64,000 bases of DNA from Clostridia bacterium. GTDB lineage: Bacteria; Bacillota; Clostridia; Saccharofermentanales; Saccharofermentanaceae. The notes below the pieces were generated by a model, which was not told the origin of the DNA, ran no database searches, and saw only the letters and a list, made by a program, of their open reading frames with translations. This document shows, piece by piece, positions 63,416 to 64,000 of the stretch. Numbering within the stretch: position 1 is the stretch's first letter; the number at the start of each line of letters is the position of its first letter. The stretch spans positions 1 through 64,000 of the forward strand of contig JAEEIT010000131.1 of NCBI GenBank assembly GCA_016281535.1, given 5' to 3'. The translations under genes and the position numbers were made by a program.

Positions 63416-64000
63416 TCGCCGGCGGACCGAATAAGGATCTGACGTCTCTTCTGCCTCGGCTGAAAACAGCGGAATCGCTGATCTGTGCCGATAGCGGCGC
63501 GGATGCACTGCGTCCATTCGGAATCCTTCCGGATGAGGTGTGGGGAGATATGGACTCGATATCCGAGGATACCCGTAACTGGATCTCGGAAAACCATATA
63601 CATACCCGTCTTTTCCCGGTAGAGAAGGATATGACGGACTCGGAGATCTGCCTGAGATCTGTTCCCAAAGAGAAAGAGATACTCTTCGTTACGTCTCTTC
63701 TCGGCAGAACCGATCATGTGATGGCCAATCTTTTCCTTACTATGAAGCTGAAAGAGGAAGGCAGAAGGATCACTGCGACGGATGGCGTTACGTGGGTGTT
63801 TCCGCTTCGTGGACAGTGCCGGTTCGACATCCCGGGTCATCTTGTGCGGGAAGACTATACATGTTCCCTCATTCCTATGGGGAGAGGCGCTGAGGGCGTG
63901 TCGACGATCGGCATGAAGTATCCGCTCTTTGAGAAGACGATTCTTCCCGGTTCTTCGCTTACGGTGAGTAATGAGTTTCGGATGGAAGAAAAAGAACACG
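63400..64000 (+). CDS. thiN: Thiamine pyrophosphokinase, cut at the window end
   Basis: This gene is missing from the ORF track because it runs off the window. ATG 63400 is inside rpe, and 200 codons are open to the edge. It makes thiamine diphosphate from thiamine and ATP. Visible family motifs are CIVVIAGGPNKD, ICADSGADALRPFGILPDEVWGDMDSIS and FPVEKDMTDSEICL, followed by SLLGRTDHVMANLFL. The C-terminal thiamine-binding domain is present (RGQCRFDIPGH, FRMEEKEH). Only the last few residues should be missing. It is the usual last gene of the rsgA-rpe-thiN string. Confidence 0.93.
   Translation, partial: MCIVVIAGGPNKDLTSLLPRLKTAESLICADSGADALRPFGILPDEVWGDMDSISEDTRNWISENHIHTRLFPVEKDMTDSEICLRSVPKEKEILFVTSLLGRTDHVMANLFLTMKLKEEGRRITATDGVTWVFPLRGQCRFDIPGHLVREDYTCSLIPMGRGAEGVSTIGMKYPLFEKTILPGSSLTVSNEFRMEEKEH

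Noticed and set aside
63331-63999. 222-aa minus-strand ORF at the window end
   Set aside because: It is antisense to rpe and the partial thiN gene, whose motifs are clear.

Overview
The window is an ordinary, densely coded chromosomal segment of a Gram-positive anaerobe, most likely a member of the Clostridia from a plant-fibre-fed habitat. This is inferred from the sequence. The rpsB-tsf-pyrH-frr-uppS-cdsA-dxr-rseP-ispG-polC and priA-def-fmt-rsmB-rlmN-prpC-prkC-rsgA-rpe-thiN strings are classic Firmicutes order. PolC, ScpA/ScpB and PrkC with PASTA domains are Firmicutes traits, and the IspH-S1 fusion and HutP point to Clostridia. Base composition is near 50% GC with AAG-rich lysine codons, which produces very long meaningless antisense ORFs. 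No insertion sequence, prophage, CRISPR array or tRNA was found.

Layout. 1-2.4 kb: a lipoprotein and an EF-Tu-domain-2/SseB protein. 2.4-2.8 kb: tmRNA on the minus strand, with tag ANNNNLVAA. 2.9-8.8 kb: a cytoplasmic GH3 glycosidase and a LacZ-like GH2 protein that has lost the acid/base glutamate and Mg-site motif. 8.8-12.1 kb, minus strand: an OmpR-type regulator, a histidine kinase and an RluF-type pseudouridine synthase. 12.3-16.6 kb: an RNA methyltransferase-like protein, an RluA-type synthase, an HD protein and a GH120 beta-xylosidase with both catalytic residues. 16.7-27.4 kb: a long probable operon of ileS (type 2), an M50 protease, trpS (with Fe-S cysteines), scpA, scpB, an RpiR regulator, hutP, cmk and an ispH-S1 fusion. 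27.5-30.3 kb: an acidic, repeat-rich surface protein. 30.4-32.4 kb: an SOS-controlled Y-family polymerase with a YolD partner. 32.5-37.0 kb: a MacB-like ABC transporter and an SH3b-NlpC/P60 wall hydrolase. 37.0-38.4 kb, minus strand: a PepV-like dipeptidase. 38.4-52.6 kb: rpsB through polC. 52.6-64.0 kb: priA through thiN, which is cut by the window edge.

How the genes work together. Most of the window is housekeeping: translation (rpsB, tsf, frr, two tRNA synthetases, def, fmt, rsmB, rlmN, rsgA, tmRNA), replication and chromosome handling (polC, priA, scpAB), and isoprenoid, wall-lipid and phospholipid supply (dxr, ispG, ispH, uppS, cdsA). PrpC and PrkC form the usual phosphatase/kinase pair sensing the cell wall. 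Accessory content is hemicellulose-oligosaccharide breakdown (GH3, GH120, LacZ-like GH2) and cell-surface proteins with Thr-Pro linkers. The best leads are the catalytically degenerate LacZ-like protein, a possible second product from inside the ispH-S1 gene, a structured rpsB leader, the EF-Tu-domain/SseB protein and the unusual PrkC ectodomain. I did not find a clearly new multi-gene system.
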